Positions 32,592 to 41,952 of a stretch of DNA of 64,000 nt are shown here, in pieces. Numbering within the stretch: position 1 is the stretch's first letter; every line of letters starts with the position of its first letter. A program made the position numbers and the translations under genes. This DNA is from Halomonas citrativorans (GTDB lineage Bacteria; Pseudomonadota; Gammaproteobacteria; Pseudomonadales; Halomonadaceae): the NCBI RefSeq assembly GCF_900163645.1, contig NZ_FUKM01000057.1, positions 434,001 to 498,000 of the forward strand, in the 5' to 3' direction. The notes beneath the pieces are model-generated. The model did no database searches and had not been told where the DNA came from. It saw nothing but the letters and a program-made list of their open reading frames with translations.

Positions 32592-34115
32592 TTAAGGCGC
32601 TTGATATGCATCCGCAAAGCGCTTGCGCAGCTCGTTTTTCTGCACCTTACCCATGGTATTGCGCGGCAGCTCCTCGACAAAAAAGACCCGCTTGGGCTGC
32701 TTATATTTGGCCAAGCGTCCTGCCAAGTGGTCAAAAATGGTGGTTTCATCGAGCGAGGCGCCCGCTTGGCAAACCACAACCGCCGTTACCCCTTCACCAA
32801 AGTCTGGGTGCGGCAAACCAATCACCGCCGACTCAACCACCTGCTCCAGCTCATCGATAAGCTGCTCCACCTCTTTGGGATAAACATTGTAGCCCCCGGA
32901 AATCACCAGATCTTTATCACGGCCCACTATATGCACATAGCCCTGGGCATCACGCATGGCCAAATCGCCGGTGATAAAAAAGCCGTCATCGAGTAATTCT
33001 TCACGGGTTTTCTCGGGCATGCGCCAGTAGCCGATAAACACGTTGGGCCCGCGAACTTGAAGAATGCCGATGTCGCCTTCGGCGACTTCTGCGCCTGACT
33101 CACGATCAATAATGCGAATATCCACACCGGGCAGTGGTACTCCCACGGTGCCCGCACGGCGCTCCCCCTGATAGGGGTTGGAGATATTCATGTTGGTCTC
33201 GGTCATGCCGTAGCGCTCAAGGATCGCATGGCCGGTTTTGGCTTCAAACGCTTCGTGGGTTTCAGAGGTCAGCGGTGCCGAGCCTGAAATAAATAGGCGC
33301 ATGTTTTCCGCCGCCTTTGGCGTTAAGCGTGCGTCCTGAACCAGCCGGGTATAGAACGTGGGCACGCCCATCATTACGCTGCCGTGGGGTAACTCTTCAA
33401 AGATAATGTCGGCATCAAACTTGGGCAGAAATAGCATGCTGGCGCCAGCCATCAAGACGACATTACATGCCACAAACAGCCCGTGCGTATGAAAAATAGG
33501 CAGCGCATGAATCAGCCGATCATTGGCGCTGAAGTGCCAGGTTTTTACCAGGGTTTCAGCATTGGATGCGAGGTTGCGGTGGGTCAGCATGGCGCCTTTA
33601 GAGCGCCCGGTGGTGCCGGAAGTATATAAAATTGCCGCCAGATCGTTTTCGCCCAACGTGACGATCTCCTCACAAGGCATCGCGCGACGGGATGTTTCCA
33701 TCAGGCTGCCGTCGGCGGCACTGCCCAGCGTTGCCACGGCTGGGCAGCCGGTTTCAGCGGCAAGCACTCGCGCCTCATCTTCGAGCTTGGGGCGGCAAAC
33801 AAATAGCGCGGGTTCGGCGTCGTTTAAAAAGTAGCGAATTTCATCGCCGGTATAGCCGGTGTTCAATGGCAGATATACGCCGCCAATACGCAGGCAGGCC
33901 AAGTACAGCAATATTGCCTCAGGGCTTTTATCTACCTGGACGGCAACGCGGTCGCCTTGTATCACGCCCAGCTCGATCAAGGCACCGGCGAGCTGAGCGC
34001 TAATGTTCAGCGCATCGGTATAACTATAGTGGCGGCCTTCGCGAGTGGTAATAAAGTCAGCGTCGGCGCGCTCGCGCATCTTGGTGGCAAAGGTTTCAAA
34101 CAGGTTGTGGTTCAT
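32592..34115 (-). CDS. matB: malonyl-CoA synthetase
   Basis: A 507-residue acyl-adenylating ligase that activates malonate with ATP and CoA. Motifs: ILYTSGTTGRSKGAMLTH, ERYGMTETNM, DDGFFITGDLAM, GRDKDLVISGGYNVYP, and the catalytic-lysine region PRNTMGKVQKNELRK. Assignment to malonate rather than another acid rests on its similarity in motif wording to MatB and on the malonyl-CoA decarboxylase gene, which it overlaps by ATGA. Confidence 0.92.
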   Translation of the reverse strand: MNHNLFETFATKMRERADADFITTREGRHYSYTDALNISAQLAGALIELGVIQGDRVAVQVDKSPEAILLYLACLRIGGVYLPLNTGYTGDEIRYFLNDAEPALFVCRPKLEDEARVLAAETGCPAVATLGSAADGSLMETSRRAMPCEEIVTLGENDLAAILYTSGTTGRSKGAMLTHRNLASNAETLVKTWHFSANDRLIHALPIFHTHGLFVACNVVLMAGASMLFLPKFDADIIFEELPHGSVMMGVPTFYTRLVQDARLTPKAAENMRLFISGSAPLTSETHEAFEAKTGHAILERYGMTETNMNISNPYQGERRAGTVGVPLPGVDIRIIDRESGAEVAEGDIGILQVRGPNVFIGYWRMPEKTREELLDDGFFITGDLAMRDAQGYVHIVGRDKDLVISGGYNVYPKEVEQLIDELEQVVESAVIGLPHPDFGEGVTAVVVCQAGASLDETTIFDHLAGRLAKYKQPKRVFFVEELPRNTMGKVQKNELRKRFADAYQAP

Positions 34116-35464
34116 TTGGCGGTCTCTCCCTTGGCCAGCTTACGAGCGCGACGCGCAAGGTCACGCACTTCATTTGAGCAGGCAACGGTGCCTTTGGCGG
34201 TATAGTTTTCGTGATTGCGTTCAATGTCATCAAGCACATACAGATAGTTGACCATTAGCCCCGCCGCTTGCTTAACGCCTTTGGACGAGATATCACCCAG
34301 CCAGTTAATGCGATGCAGCTCAGCGCCGTTACCCAAGTGAAAGCGGGCGACGGGATTGAGAGGCAAGCCTTTAGCATTTTTGGCTTCGACCAGATAACGG
34401 GCGGCCAAGGGGCGAATACCGGCCTTCAAGCGCTCTTCGCGTACCGCATCGTGGTGCCAGTCGGGCGTTTCAAGTTCACCGAGCGTATTACGCAGGGTTT
34501 CCGGCCACTGCTCATCCTTGCGCTGTTCGGTAAGCCACTGGGCAAACCCAGGGACCGGTGACAGCGTTACGAAGTATTTGAGCTGAGGGAGTTCCTGCGA
34601 AAGCTCCTGTACCACCTGCTTGATTAGAAAGTTACCAAACGAAATGCCGCGCAGGCCGGTTTGACAGTTGCTGATCCCAAAGAAAGCGGCTGTATCGTCG
34701 TCTTCGGGGTCATCGCCGCTTTCTTCGCCCACCAAAATAGGCTGAATACGGCTCGGCAGCCCTTTATGCAGGGCCACTTCGACAAAGATCAGTGGCTCGT
34801 CGCCAATCGCCGGGTGAAAGAATGCAAAGCAGCGCCGGTCGCGGGCATCCAGCCGTCGGCGTAGATCGTTCCAGTCCTGTATCTCATGCACCGCTTCATA
34901 GCGAATGATCTTCTCTAGCACGGAGGCCGGGGTATTCCAGTCAATCCGCTTAAGCATCAGAAAACCGCGGTTAAACCAGGAGCTAAAAAGGTGCACAAAG
35001 TCGTCGTCGATAGGCCCCAGCTCGGGCTGCTCGCGCAGCAATTCCAGCAAGTCTTCACGCATCTTGACCAGCTCATAGGTGCCGTCGCGGGCCAGGTTTA
35101 AGCGCCGAAAAAGCTCTTGGCGGCGTGGCTCGCAGGCGTTAAACAGAGTCTGTAACGTATCATTGTCGCGTGCTTCAGCATAGGCCGCGTAGGCTTCGTC
35201 GATTTGCGCGGCGTCGGCGGCAAAGTCGCTTGCCAGGCGCGCAAAAAAGCTGGCTTTTTCAGCGGATGATAAGCGTTGGTAGATAGCTAATGCCCGGCTT
35301 GCCAAGGCAATGCTGGAGGCCTCCCCGTCGCTTGCTAAAAGTGCCTGGCAGGCGCTCACCAGATGACCATGATCCGGGGTAAGCGCTTCTGGGTTACGGC
35401 GCCTTAATAGCGCATCACGCTGGGTGATATTGTTGAAAAGCTCCTGCAAAAACATCATGTTCAT
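34112..35464 (-). CDS. matA: malonyl-CoA decarboxylase
   Basis: A 450-residue decarboxylase turning malonyl-CoA into acetyl-CoA and CO2. The N-terminal helical domain is followed by the catalytic GNAT-like domain with HPAIGDEPLIFVEVAL, GISFGNFLIKQVV, VTLSPVPGFAQWLTE, and NPVARFHLGNGAELHRINWLGD, which hold the conserved Ser and His. AAGGAG lies 7 nt before the ATG. With matB it lets the cell grow on malonate. The symbol follows the rhizobial mat genes; mlycd is a synonym. Confidence 0.92.
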   Translation of the reverse strand: MNMMFLQELFNNITQRDALLRRRNPEALTPDHGHLVSACQALLASDGEASSIALASRALAIYQRLSSAEKASFFARLASDFAADAAQIDEAYAAYAEARDNDTLQTLFNACEPRRQELFRRLNLARDGTYELVKMREDLLELLREQPELGPIDDDFVHLFSSWFNRGFLMLKRIDWNTPASVLEKIIRYEAVHEIQDWNDLRRRLDARDRRCFAFFHPAIGDEPLIFVEVALHKGLPSRIQPILVGEESGDDPEDDDTAAFFGISNCQTGLRGISFGNFLIKQVVQELSQELPQLKYFVTLSPVPGFAQWLTEQRKDEQWPETLRNTLGELETPDWHHDAVREERLKAGIRPLAARYLVEAKNAKGLPLNPVARFHLGNGAELHRINWLGDISSKGVKQAAGLMVNYLYVLDDIERNHENYTAKGTVACSNEVRDLARRARKLAKGETAK

Positions 35465-35475
35465 GGTTCAACTCC

Positions 35476-36810
35476 TTAACCCATTATCAAGTTAGGTAAC
35501 CACAGCGCGATGCCTGGGAAGAGACACAGCAGCAAGATGCCCAACACCATGCATAGCGCGTAGGGCAGGCTGCCCATTAGAATGTCACGCAACGAGATAT
35601 CCGGCGCGATACCTTTGATGATGAACAGGTTCAACCCTACGGGTGGGGTGATCAGGCCAATTTCCAGGTTGATGGTCAGGATTACTGCGAACCAGTAGGG
35701 GTCAAAATCGGCAGCAATGATAATCGGCAGCAGAATCGGCGCAGTCATCACGATCACGGCTACGGGCGGCAAGAAGAAACCGGCCACCAGCAGGAACAGA
35801 TTGATTATCCCCATCAACACCCATCGGTTGACTTCCATGTCGGCAATGGCGGCGGCCACGGTTTGGGTAATAAACATTGAGGAAAGTGCGTAGGCGAAGA
35901 CTTCGGCGGTGGCGATCACCAGCATGATCATCACGCTTTCGCGCAGCGAGTCGCGCATGATCAGTTTGATCGGGCCCAGCTGCCACATGCGATAGATTAA
36001 AATGGCCAGCGCCAAGCATAAGAAGGCACCTACGCCCGCCGCTTCCGAGGGGGTCGCTACCCCGCCATACAGCGCGAATAAAATACCCGCCACCACGCCT
36101 AGAAAAGGCAGAACACGCACTAACGCCTTCAAGTTGCTATCGACGTTGTGTTTAACCGTCTGCTTCAGGCGCTCGGCAGACTCCGCCAATGGGTTGCTAT
36201 AGCCGCCGGCCATTTTGCAGGCGATTATTGTCCAGATCATGAACAGCCCCGCGAGCATAAAGCCTGGCACTACACCAGCGATAAACAGCCGACCGATAGA
36301 GGTCTCGGTGGAGATACCGTAGATAATCATGGTGACCGATGGCGGAATCAGAATGCCCAGAGTGCCGCCCGCGGCAATACATCCTGCCGCTACGCCATCC
36401 GGATAGCCGCGCACGCGCATCTCAGGAATGCCCATTTTACCAATTGCCGCACAGGTGGCCGGAGACGAGCCCGAAAGGGCGGCAAAGATGGAACAGGCAC
36501 CAATGTTGGAGACCGCCAGACCACCGGGTAAGCGGCCCATCCATAAGTCGAGCGAGCGATAAAGGTCGCGTCCGGTCGGTGATGAGGCGACAGCCGCGCC
36601 CATCAAAATGAACATCGGAATCGCCACAAAGCCAAACTCCGCAATACGGTCAAAAAACGTTTCGCCAAAGTAGGTGATTTCGGAAAGCCCGCGATCATAA
36701 AGCAGCGCCAGCAGCGACACACCGCCCAGTGCAAAGGCGATAGGGGTGCCAATGGCCATGAGCGCAATCAGCGCGATGGCTACAATAATGCCTAAGGTAA
36801 TTGGGTCCAT
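35476..36810 (-). CDS. TRAP transporter large permease (DctM)
   Basis: A 444-residue DctM-type subunit of a TRAP transporter, with about twelve helices and the conserved Na+-driven core (SNIGACSIFAALSGSSPATCAA, GGTLGILIPPSVTMIIYG, GLITPPVGLNLFIIKG). It imports a carboxylate captured by the DctP protein. By position between the malonyl-CoA decarboxylase and DctQ genes it probably imports malonate. Confidence 0.93.
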   Translation of the reverse strand: MDPITLGIIVAIALIALMAIGTPIAFALGGVSLLALLYDRGLSEITYFGETFFDRIAEFGFVAIPMFILMGAAVASSPTGRDLYRSLDLWMGRLPGGLAVSNIGACSIFAALSGSSPATCAAIGKMGIPEMRVRGYPDGVAAGCIAAGGTLGILIPPSVTMIIYGISTETSIGRLFIAGVVPGFMLAGLFMIWTIIACKMAGGYSNPLAESAERLKQTVKHNVDSNLKALVRVLPFLGVVAGILFALYGGVATPSEAAGVGAFLCLALAILIYRMWQLGPIKLIMRDSLRESVMIMLVIATAEVFAYALSSMFITQTVAAAIADMEVNRWVLMGIINLFLLVAGFFLPPVAVIVMTAPILLPIIIAADFDPYWFAVILTINLEIGLITPPVGLNLFIIKGIAPDISLRDILMGSLPYALCMVLGILLLCLFPGIALWLPNLIMG

Positions 36811-36812
36811 GC

Positions 36813-37334
36813 TCAGTGCTCCCCGCGCAGAATTTCAGCCACGTATTGCAATACCAATAGCGAAGCGCCTAATGCCATGGGCATAAGCGCCGGCCAGAGC
36901 GGCGGGTTCCAGACCGAGCCGGTGGTCCAGTTGCCATGTATGGCTTCCAGTACATACACCCAGGAGGCGTAGGCAAGCGCTGCACAAAAGGCCAGGCCAA
37001 AAAGCGAGGCCACCAGGCGCATGGCTTTCTGGGCGATACCGCCCAGCGCATCGGGGACAATAGTGATGGCGACATGGCCGCCGGTCATGAGTACGTAGGG
37101 GCTGCCCATCAGCATGGCGCCGGTCACTGAGAATACGGTGAACTCGGTTTGCCAACTGGTGCTCATGCCCAGTACGTAGCGAATAAAGACCATCTGGCAA
37201 ATCACCAGTACGCCCGCAACAAACAGGGCGCAGGCCAGATAGGCAAACAGGCGTGACAGCCTGTCCATCAGCCGTATGTAGCTGCCGAGAGCCCCACCGC
37301 GAGCGGCAGGGGGATGCGTGGTTGAAGTTGCCAT
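36813..37334 (-). CDS. TRAP transporter small permease (DctQ)
   Basis: A 173-residue DctQ subunit with four membrane segments and the region FIRYVLGMSTSWQTEFTVFSV typical of the family. It pairs with the DctM protein encoded 2 bp downstream. Confidence 0.92.
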   Translation of the reverse strand: MATSTTHPPAARGGALGSYIRLMDRLSRLFAYLACALFVAGVLVICQMVFIRYVLGMSTSWQTEFTVFSVTGAMLMGSPYVLMTGGHVAITIVPDALGGIAQKAMRLVASLFGLAFCAALAYASWVYVLEAIHGNWTTGSVWNPPLWPALMPMALGASLLVLQYVAEILRGEH

Positions 37335-37374
37335 AGTTCCCTCATCAAGCTAAGCAGGCGTCAATCGAACCGGA

Positions 37375-37399
37375 CCATTCGCCCAATACAGGCAAATGG
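37375..37399 (-). promoter_or_regulatory. stem-loop between dctP and dctQ
   Basis: CCATTCGCC and GGCAAATGG form a nine-base-pair stem (one mismatch) with a 7-nt loop in the 89-bp gap. No T-run follows. Such hairpins between a binding-protein gene and its permease genes often protect the upstream mRNA or attenuate transcription, giving more binding protein. Confidence 0.45.
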
Positions 37400-37423
37400 C
37401 CACAGATTGCTGAAGGTAAGTGC

Positions 37424-38419
37424 TTACTCGACGGCTAGCGCCGCATCGATGATGGCCTGGCCATTAGGGACGTTATTGGCAAAATTCTTGTAAGAGGTTT
37501 CACGGGCGATAGCGAGCCACGCGTTGTAGTCCTCCTCGCTCATACTGACCACTTCTACGCCGTTCTCTTCGTAAACATTGACCATCTCCTGATCAATGGC
37601 TGCCGCTTCTTCGGCAAAGAACTGCTCGGCCGCTTTGCCCGCTTCCATCAGAGCTGTTTGCTGCTCTTCATTCAGGCCTTGCCACACCTGCTCGGAAATC
37701 AGGATCGGCTCGTACATGAACCACAGTGCGAAGTCGCCTGGCTGGGTTATGCAATCAACCTGCTCGTAAAGCCGAAACGAGATAAACGACATGGAAGAGG
37801 TATTGGCGGCGTCGAGTACACCGGTCTGCATGGCGGTGTAAATTTCAGAGGAGGGCATGGAGGCAATGGAGGCGCCAGCGGCTTCCAGCATCTCTTCAAA
37901 TGCCGGGCCCGCGGCGCGAATGTTCTGGCCGGATACGCTGTCGGGGGAGGTAATACACTGCTCGCTGGACGCGAAACCGCCCGAAAGCCAAGCATGGGAC
38001 AGAACGCGGGCACCCCCATCCAGAATGACAGCTTCAATTAATTCCATGTATTCCGAGTCGTTAAGCCGCTGGGCGTGCGCCTGGGTACGCACCAGGCCGG
38101 GCATCAGGGTAGCGGAAAATTCAGGGTGGCGGCCGCTCGCGTAATCAAGCGGCAGCGAGGTAATGTCCAAGCGCCCACGGGTAAGCGCGCCCCACTGTTC
38201 ACGGGCTTTGAAAAGCGACTGGCCGGGGTAGACTTCGATGGTCAGTCCGACATCCGCCTCAGCCACGTGGCGAGCCATCATTTGCACCATTTCATCGCGA
38301 ACATCGCCCTGCCCACCCGGGAATTGGTGAGAGGCACGCAGCACGGTATCGGCGCTTGCATAGCTTGCGGGAATTGCGAGGCTCAATGCGGTCAGGGTAG
38401 AAAATACATAGCGTTTCAT
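37424..38419 (-). CDS. TRAP transporter substrate-binding protein (DctP)
   Basis: A 331-residue periplasmic binding protein. After a signal peptide (MKRYVFSTLTALSLAIPASYASA) comes the DctP fold, with VLRASHQFPGGQGDVRDE, the carboxylate-anchoring Arg region VSGQNIRAAGPAFEEML, and SSEIYTAMQTGVLDAANTSSMSF. It should capture malonate in the periplasm; this follows from operon context. An upstream in-frame start 34 codons earlier gives no signal peptide and is rejected. Confidence 0.92.
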   Translation of the reverse strand: MKRYVFSTLTALSLAIPASYASADTVLRASHQFPGGQGDVRDEMVQMMARHVAEADVGLTIEVYPGQSLFKAREQWGALTRGRLDITSLPLDYASGRHPEFSATLMPGLVRTQAHAQRLNDSEYMELIEAVILDGGARVLSHAWLSGGFASSEQCITSPDSVSGQNIRAAGPAFEEMLEAAGASIASMPSSEIYTAMQTGVLDAANTSSMSFISFRLYEQVDCITQPGDFALWFMYEPILISEQVWQGLNEEQQTALMEAGKAAEQFFAEEAAAIDQEMVNVYEENGVEVVSMSEEDYNAWLAIARETSYKNFANNVPNGQAIIDAALAVE

Positions 38420-38476
38420 ATTACGTCTCCAACATTTGTTGTTGTGTGTTTGGAAGATCGTTAGGTGTTCATCAGA

Positions 38477-38535
38477 ATATCTGATATATATTTCAATAAC
38501 CGTTAATTGTGCTAATGTCAATTGAACATCACAAT
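38477..38535. promoter_or_regulatory. candidate operators of the GntR-family malonate regulator
   Basis: The 155-bp gap between dctP and the divergent GntR gene holds ATATCTGATAT (38477-38487, perfect palindrome) and an ATTGTG/CACAAT inverted repeat (38506-38535) enclosing TCAATTGA. Either could bind the regulator; the sequence alone cannot decide. Confidence 0.35.
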
Positions 38536-38574
38536 AAAAATCGGTAAGTACGCTGCTTATTTAAGGGGGAACAG

Positions 38575-39258
38575 ATGGCTGAGAGCAAACGTTCCAACGC
38601 TCAACGGCTTAGGGACTCGTTGGAAGATGACATTATTAATGGGCGGCGGGTGCCAGGTGAACGGCTCGACCCGGACGAGCTAGGGCGAACGTTTAATGTT
38701 TCTCGCACGCCCGTGCGTGAAGCTTTCCAGCAACTGGTGGCTAGCGGTTTGGTCACCGTATCACCGAAAAAAGGCACGTTTGTGGCCAAGGTCGGCATCG
38801 ACCAGTTAATCGAGATGTTTGAAGTCATGGCCGAGCTTGAGGGCATGTGCGGGCGCCTGGCGGCCCGACGCATTAGTGACCCGGAGCTGGCAGAGCTTCA
38901 GGCGGCCCATAAACGCTGTGAAGCAGCGGCACACGCGGGCGATACTGATGAGTACTACTACGAAAACGAAGCGTTTCATGACTGCATCTATGCGGCGAGC
39001 CACAATACGTTTCTAGCCAGCGAAGCTCGTCAGTTAAAACAGCGCTTAAAGCCCTATCGTCGCCTGCAATTGCAGGTTCGCCAGCGCATGCATAACTCCT
39101 TGAGCGAGCACCAGACCATTGTCGATGCCATTACCCAAGGCGATGCCGTACTGGCTGAGCAGGCGCTATGCGACCACGTGCTGATTCAGGGCGAGCGATT
39201 CAGCGACTTTGTGGCCAGCGTGCGCCGTATGGAAGCGCCGGTCAGCCAGCCGGGGTAG
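38575..39258 (+). CDS. GntR/FadR-family regulator, probably of malonate genes
   Basis: A 227-residue GntR protein of the FCD (FadR) subfamily: winged helix LDPDELGRTFNVSRTPVREAF, QQLVASGLV, then the all-helical FCD domain with metal-binding His positions (FHDCIYAASHN, SEHQTIVDAI). It is divergent from dctP. Rhizobial mat operons carry a GntR regulator, MatR, in the same position, so malonate or malonyl-CoA is the likely effector. The ATG follows AAGGGGG. Confidence 0.9.
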   Translation: MAESKRSNAQRLRDSLEDDIINGRRVPGERLDPDELGRTFNVSRTPVREAFQQLVASGLVTVSPKKGTFVAKVGIDQLIEMFEVMAELEGMCGRLAARRISDPELAELQAAHKRCEAAAHAGDTDEYYYENEAFHDCIYAASHNTFLASEARQLKQRLKPYRRLQLQVRQRMHNSLSEHQTIVDAITQGDAVLAEQALCDHVLIQGERFSDFVASVRRMEAPVSQPG

Positions 39259-39345
39259 GTAATGTCCGTATCGGTGGGGTAATGGTCCTTGCCGACACGT
39301 CGCGCGCGGCGGAAACTCTCCCTATTAACGATCTGGAGAGAGAAC

Positions 39346-40380
39346 GTGACGCGCCATATTGCCTTATTGGCTTACCCCGATTGCCAATTGCTGGATGTCA
39401 GCGGCCCCTGGCAGGTGTTTGCCAGCGCCAACGCGCTAAGCCCGGAACCCTTGTACCGCTTAACCTTGGTCGCCGATGCACCTGGGCCGGTAATGACCAA
39501 CGGCGGCCTGGCAGTGTACGCCAGCCACACCTATGCCGAACTTCCCCAACGGCTGCCTTTGGATACGTTACTCATTGCAGGCGGCAGCGGTGTGATGGCG
39601 TTACGCCAAGACCCGCACGTGCTAGCTCTTTTACGTGAGATGGCGCCTCAAGTGCGCCGGTTAGGCTCTATCTGCTCAGGGGCTTTCTTGCTTGCTGCCG
39701 CCGGGCTTTTAGATGGCCAGCGCGTCACTACCCATTGGCGCCACGCCGACCAGCTTGCCGAGGAGTACCCCGCGCTTAATGTTGAGCCTGATGCGCTGTA
39801 TATCCAAAGCGGTGATCGCTACACCAGCGCCGGGATAACGGCCGGTATCGATCTAGCGCTTTCGCTGGTAGAAGCCGACCACGGCGCTGCCCTTGCCGGG
39901 CAGGTAGCACGAGAACTGGTGATGTTTTTGCATCGCCCCGGCGGGCAGTCGCAGTTCAGCGAACTTCTACGCTGCCAGCAAGATGCTGGCCCGTTGCGTC
40001 GCTTGCTGGATCATCTGCATGCCGACCCTGGCGGAGCACATTCGCTGGAAAGTATGGCGGCCTTAATGGCCGTATCACCACGTCATCTTACTCGCCTATT
40101 CAAGCGTCACTTAACCACGACGCCGGTTACTTACTTGACCCGGCTACGCCTGGAGCAGGCGCGTCTGGCGCTGCTGGATGAGCATCAAACGGTATCGCTT
40201 GAGCGATTAGCCGAGCGCTGGCGCTTGGGCGGCGCCGAGCAGTTGCGCCGCCAGTTTCAACGGTACTACGGTGTTTCCCCTTCTGTGTATCGTCAGCGCT
40301 TCGGCGCGGCTGCTAAGTCTACCTCTACCCTCACGCCTACTCTTGTGCCTACGCCTTTGGAGCCATCGCCATGCCATTAA
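39346..40380 (+). CDS. GlxA-type AraC regulator (DJ-1/PfpI domain)
   Basis: A 344-residue regulator: residues 1-170 are a DJ-1/PfpI glutamine-amidotransferase-like domain (IALLAYPDCQLLDVSGPWQVF, GSICSGAFLLAAAGLLDG) and the C-terminal part two AraC helix-turn-helix motifs (MAALMAVSPRHLTRLFKRH, LAERWRLGGAEQLRRQFQRY). A GTG at 39346 after GGAGAG matches the family N-terminus better than an upstream TTG at 39289. It overlaps the MFS gene by 10 bp and probably controls it. A paralogue lies at 56295. Confidence 0.88.
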   Translation: MTRHIALLAYPDCQLLDVSGPWQVFASANALSPEPLYRLTLVADAPGPVMTNGGLAVYASHTYAELPQRLPLDTLLIAGGSGVMALRQDPHVLALLREMAPQVRRLGSICSGAFLLAAAGLLDGQRVTTHWRHADQLAEEYPALNVEPDALYIQSGDRYTSAGITAGIDLALSLVEADHGAALAGQVARELVMFLHRPGGQSQFSELLRCQQDAGPLRRLLDHLHADPGGAHSLESMAALMAVSPRHLTRLFKRHLTTTPVTYLTRLRLEQARLALLDEHQTVSLERLAERWRLGGAEQLRRQFQRYYGVSPSVYRQRFGAAAKSTSTLTPTLVPTPLEPSPCH

Positions 40381-41537
40381 CCGTTACGTTGTTATCGCTG
40401 TGTCAGGCGCTGTTGGTCAGCGGTAATATCCTGCTGATCGCCGTGTCGCCCCTCATTGGCGCCTCGCTGGCACCTACCGCCAACTGGGCCACTGTGCCGG
40501 TGGCCAGCCAGTGGCTGGGGCTGATGTGCGCCACCATTCCCGCCTCGCTGATCATGGGGCGGCTGGGGCGTAAACGTGGGTTTGTGCTGGGCAATCTTAT
40601 CGGCTTGATAGGTACAGCCGTGGCCATTGCAGCGCTACGCCAGCAAAGCTTTGGGCTGTTCCTGCTGGCGACGTGGCTGATTGGCATCGGCATTGGCTTT
40701 GGGCAGCTCTACCGCTTTGCGGCCCTTGAGGCAGCCCCCACGGCACTGCGTGATAAAGCGCTTGGTTTAGTGATGGGCGGTGGGGTGTTGGCGGCATTTG
40801 CAGGCCCTTGGCTTGCCCGCTTTAGCCGCGAGCTGAGCGAGACGCCGTTTTTGGGCAGCTTTGTCGGGCTGGGCGTGCTCTACGTGTTGGCACTTGGCAT
40901 ATTGCTTTGTACGCGGTTGCCGGTCGCTTTTGTGCAGGCAGTAGAGGGGGAGAAAAAGCCCTTGTCGGCTATCCTGCGCCAGCCCGGTTTTCTATTGGCC
41001 GTTAGCGCGGCAGCCATTGGCTACGGCGTGATGAATCTGGCCATGACCGCAACACCGCTGGCGATGGAAGGGGCCGGGCACAACTTTAACCATGTCGCCA
41101 CTACTATTCAGTGGCATGTGGTTGCCATGTTCTTGCCCTCATTTTTTACCGGCCATTTGACGGCTCGTTTTGGTGCCCCACGCATGATTAGCGCTGGCTG
41201 CTTACTGCTGGTGGCAAGCGCAATTGCCGCACAGTTTGATGCCGGGCTAGCGGGCTTTAACGCTGCGTTGATCCTGCTGGGGCTTGGCTGGAATTTCACC
41301 TTCCTGCCCGCCACCGGGTTGTTGACGCAAAGCTATCAACCGGCAGATAAGGCACGCACTCAGGCGGCCAACGAGTTTCTGGTATTCGGTACGGCGGCCT
41401 TGACGGCGCTACTGGCGGGGCCGTTGGTTAACACCCTGGGCTGGGCAACGCTCAATGCGCTGCTGATTCCTGTTTCGTTACTGCCTATGGTGCTGCTGGC
41501 ATGGCAGCGGCGGCCAAACGCGCCTCTTCTTTCTTAA
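40371..41537 (+). CDS. MFS transporter
   Basis: A 388-residue major facilitator with about twelve helices; MGRLGRKRGFVLG after the second helix is motif A, and GIGIGFGQLYRF lies in the fourth. Substrate unknown. Translation is coupled to the GlxA-type regulator gene by a 10-bp overlap. No own promoter is evident. Confidence 0.87.
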   Translation: MPLTVTLLSLCQALLVSGNILLIAVSPLIGASLAPTANWATVPVASQWLGLMCATIPASLIMGRLGRKRGFVLGNLIGLIGTAVAIAALRQQSFGLFLLATWLIGIGIGFGQLYRFAALEAAPTALRDKALGLVMGGGVLAAFAGPWLARFSRELSETPFLGSFVGLGVLYVLALGILLCTRLPVAFVQAVEGEKKPLSAILRQPGFLLAVSAAAIGYGVMNLAMTATPLAMEGAGHNFNHVATTIQWHVVAMFLPSFFTGHLTARFGAPRMISAGCLLLVASAIAAQFDAGLAGFNAALILLGLGWNFTFLPATGLLTQSYQPADKARTQAANEFLVFGTAALTALLAGPLVNTLGWATLNALLIPVSLLPMVLLAWQRRPNAPLLS

Positions 41538-41538
41538 A

Positions 41539-41550
41539 ATGTTATAACAT
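41539..41550. promoter_or_regulatory. Zur-type operator upstream of 41587-42125
   Basis: ATGTTATAACAT, a perfect 12-bp palindrome, flanked right by AGTTATATTATTC that resembles another half-site. It lies 37 bp before the ATG at 41587. It matches the ATGTTATA...TATAACAT pattern of gammaproteobacterial Zur boxes and is identical to the site at 45074. Confidence 0.65.
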
Positions 41551-41586
41551 AGTTATATTATTCTATTTGTTACGTCAGGTGGTTGA

Positions 41587-41952
41587 ATGATTGCTAAACG
41601 GGAACGCGGCAAGCTGGAGCGCCAGCTTGTTGCTTCGCTGACTGAAGTCTGTGAGCAGGCCAAGGTCGAGGTGGTTGGGTTCGTCTGGTTAACTCACTGC
41701 GTGGACTACCAGCACTTCCCCGAAAGCCTGGTGGTTATCTGGGTATTTGATACCGATGCCCATTTAGCCTCAGCGCTAAAGGGCGATGCCAAACAGCGCC
41801 TGCATGATTTCACGGCTAGCGCTTTGGCCGAGGCGGGTGTGGTGCTGGATAGCATCACGCCGCACATCGACTTCGATAGTGAACAGGCGTGCCAGCGCGC
41901 CCATGGTGGTGACTGGCAGCGCCGTCTGCGCGCGCGAAGTGTGAGGCACTGA
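41587..41952 (+). CDS. conserved hypothetical, Zur-box-preceded
   Basis: A 121-residue cytosolic protein. It has no motif I can link to an activity; notable are EVVGFVWLTHCVDYQHFPESLVVIWVF and an N-terminus rich in Lys/Arg (IAKRERGKLERQLV). Homologues in pseudomonads are sometimes labelled 'Fis family regulator' without evidence that I know of. It starts after AGGTGG and overlaps the DUF1289 gene by one base (TGATG). The Zur-like site immediately upstream suggests expression in zinc shortage. Confidence 0.75.
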   Translation: MIAKRERGKLERQLVASLTEVCEQAKVEVVGFVWLTHCVDYQHFPESLVVIWVFDTDAHLASALKGDAKQRLHDFTASALAEAGVVLDSITPHIDFDSEQACQRAHGGDWQRRLRARSVRH

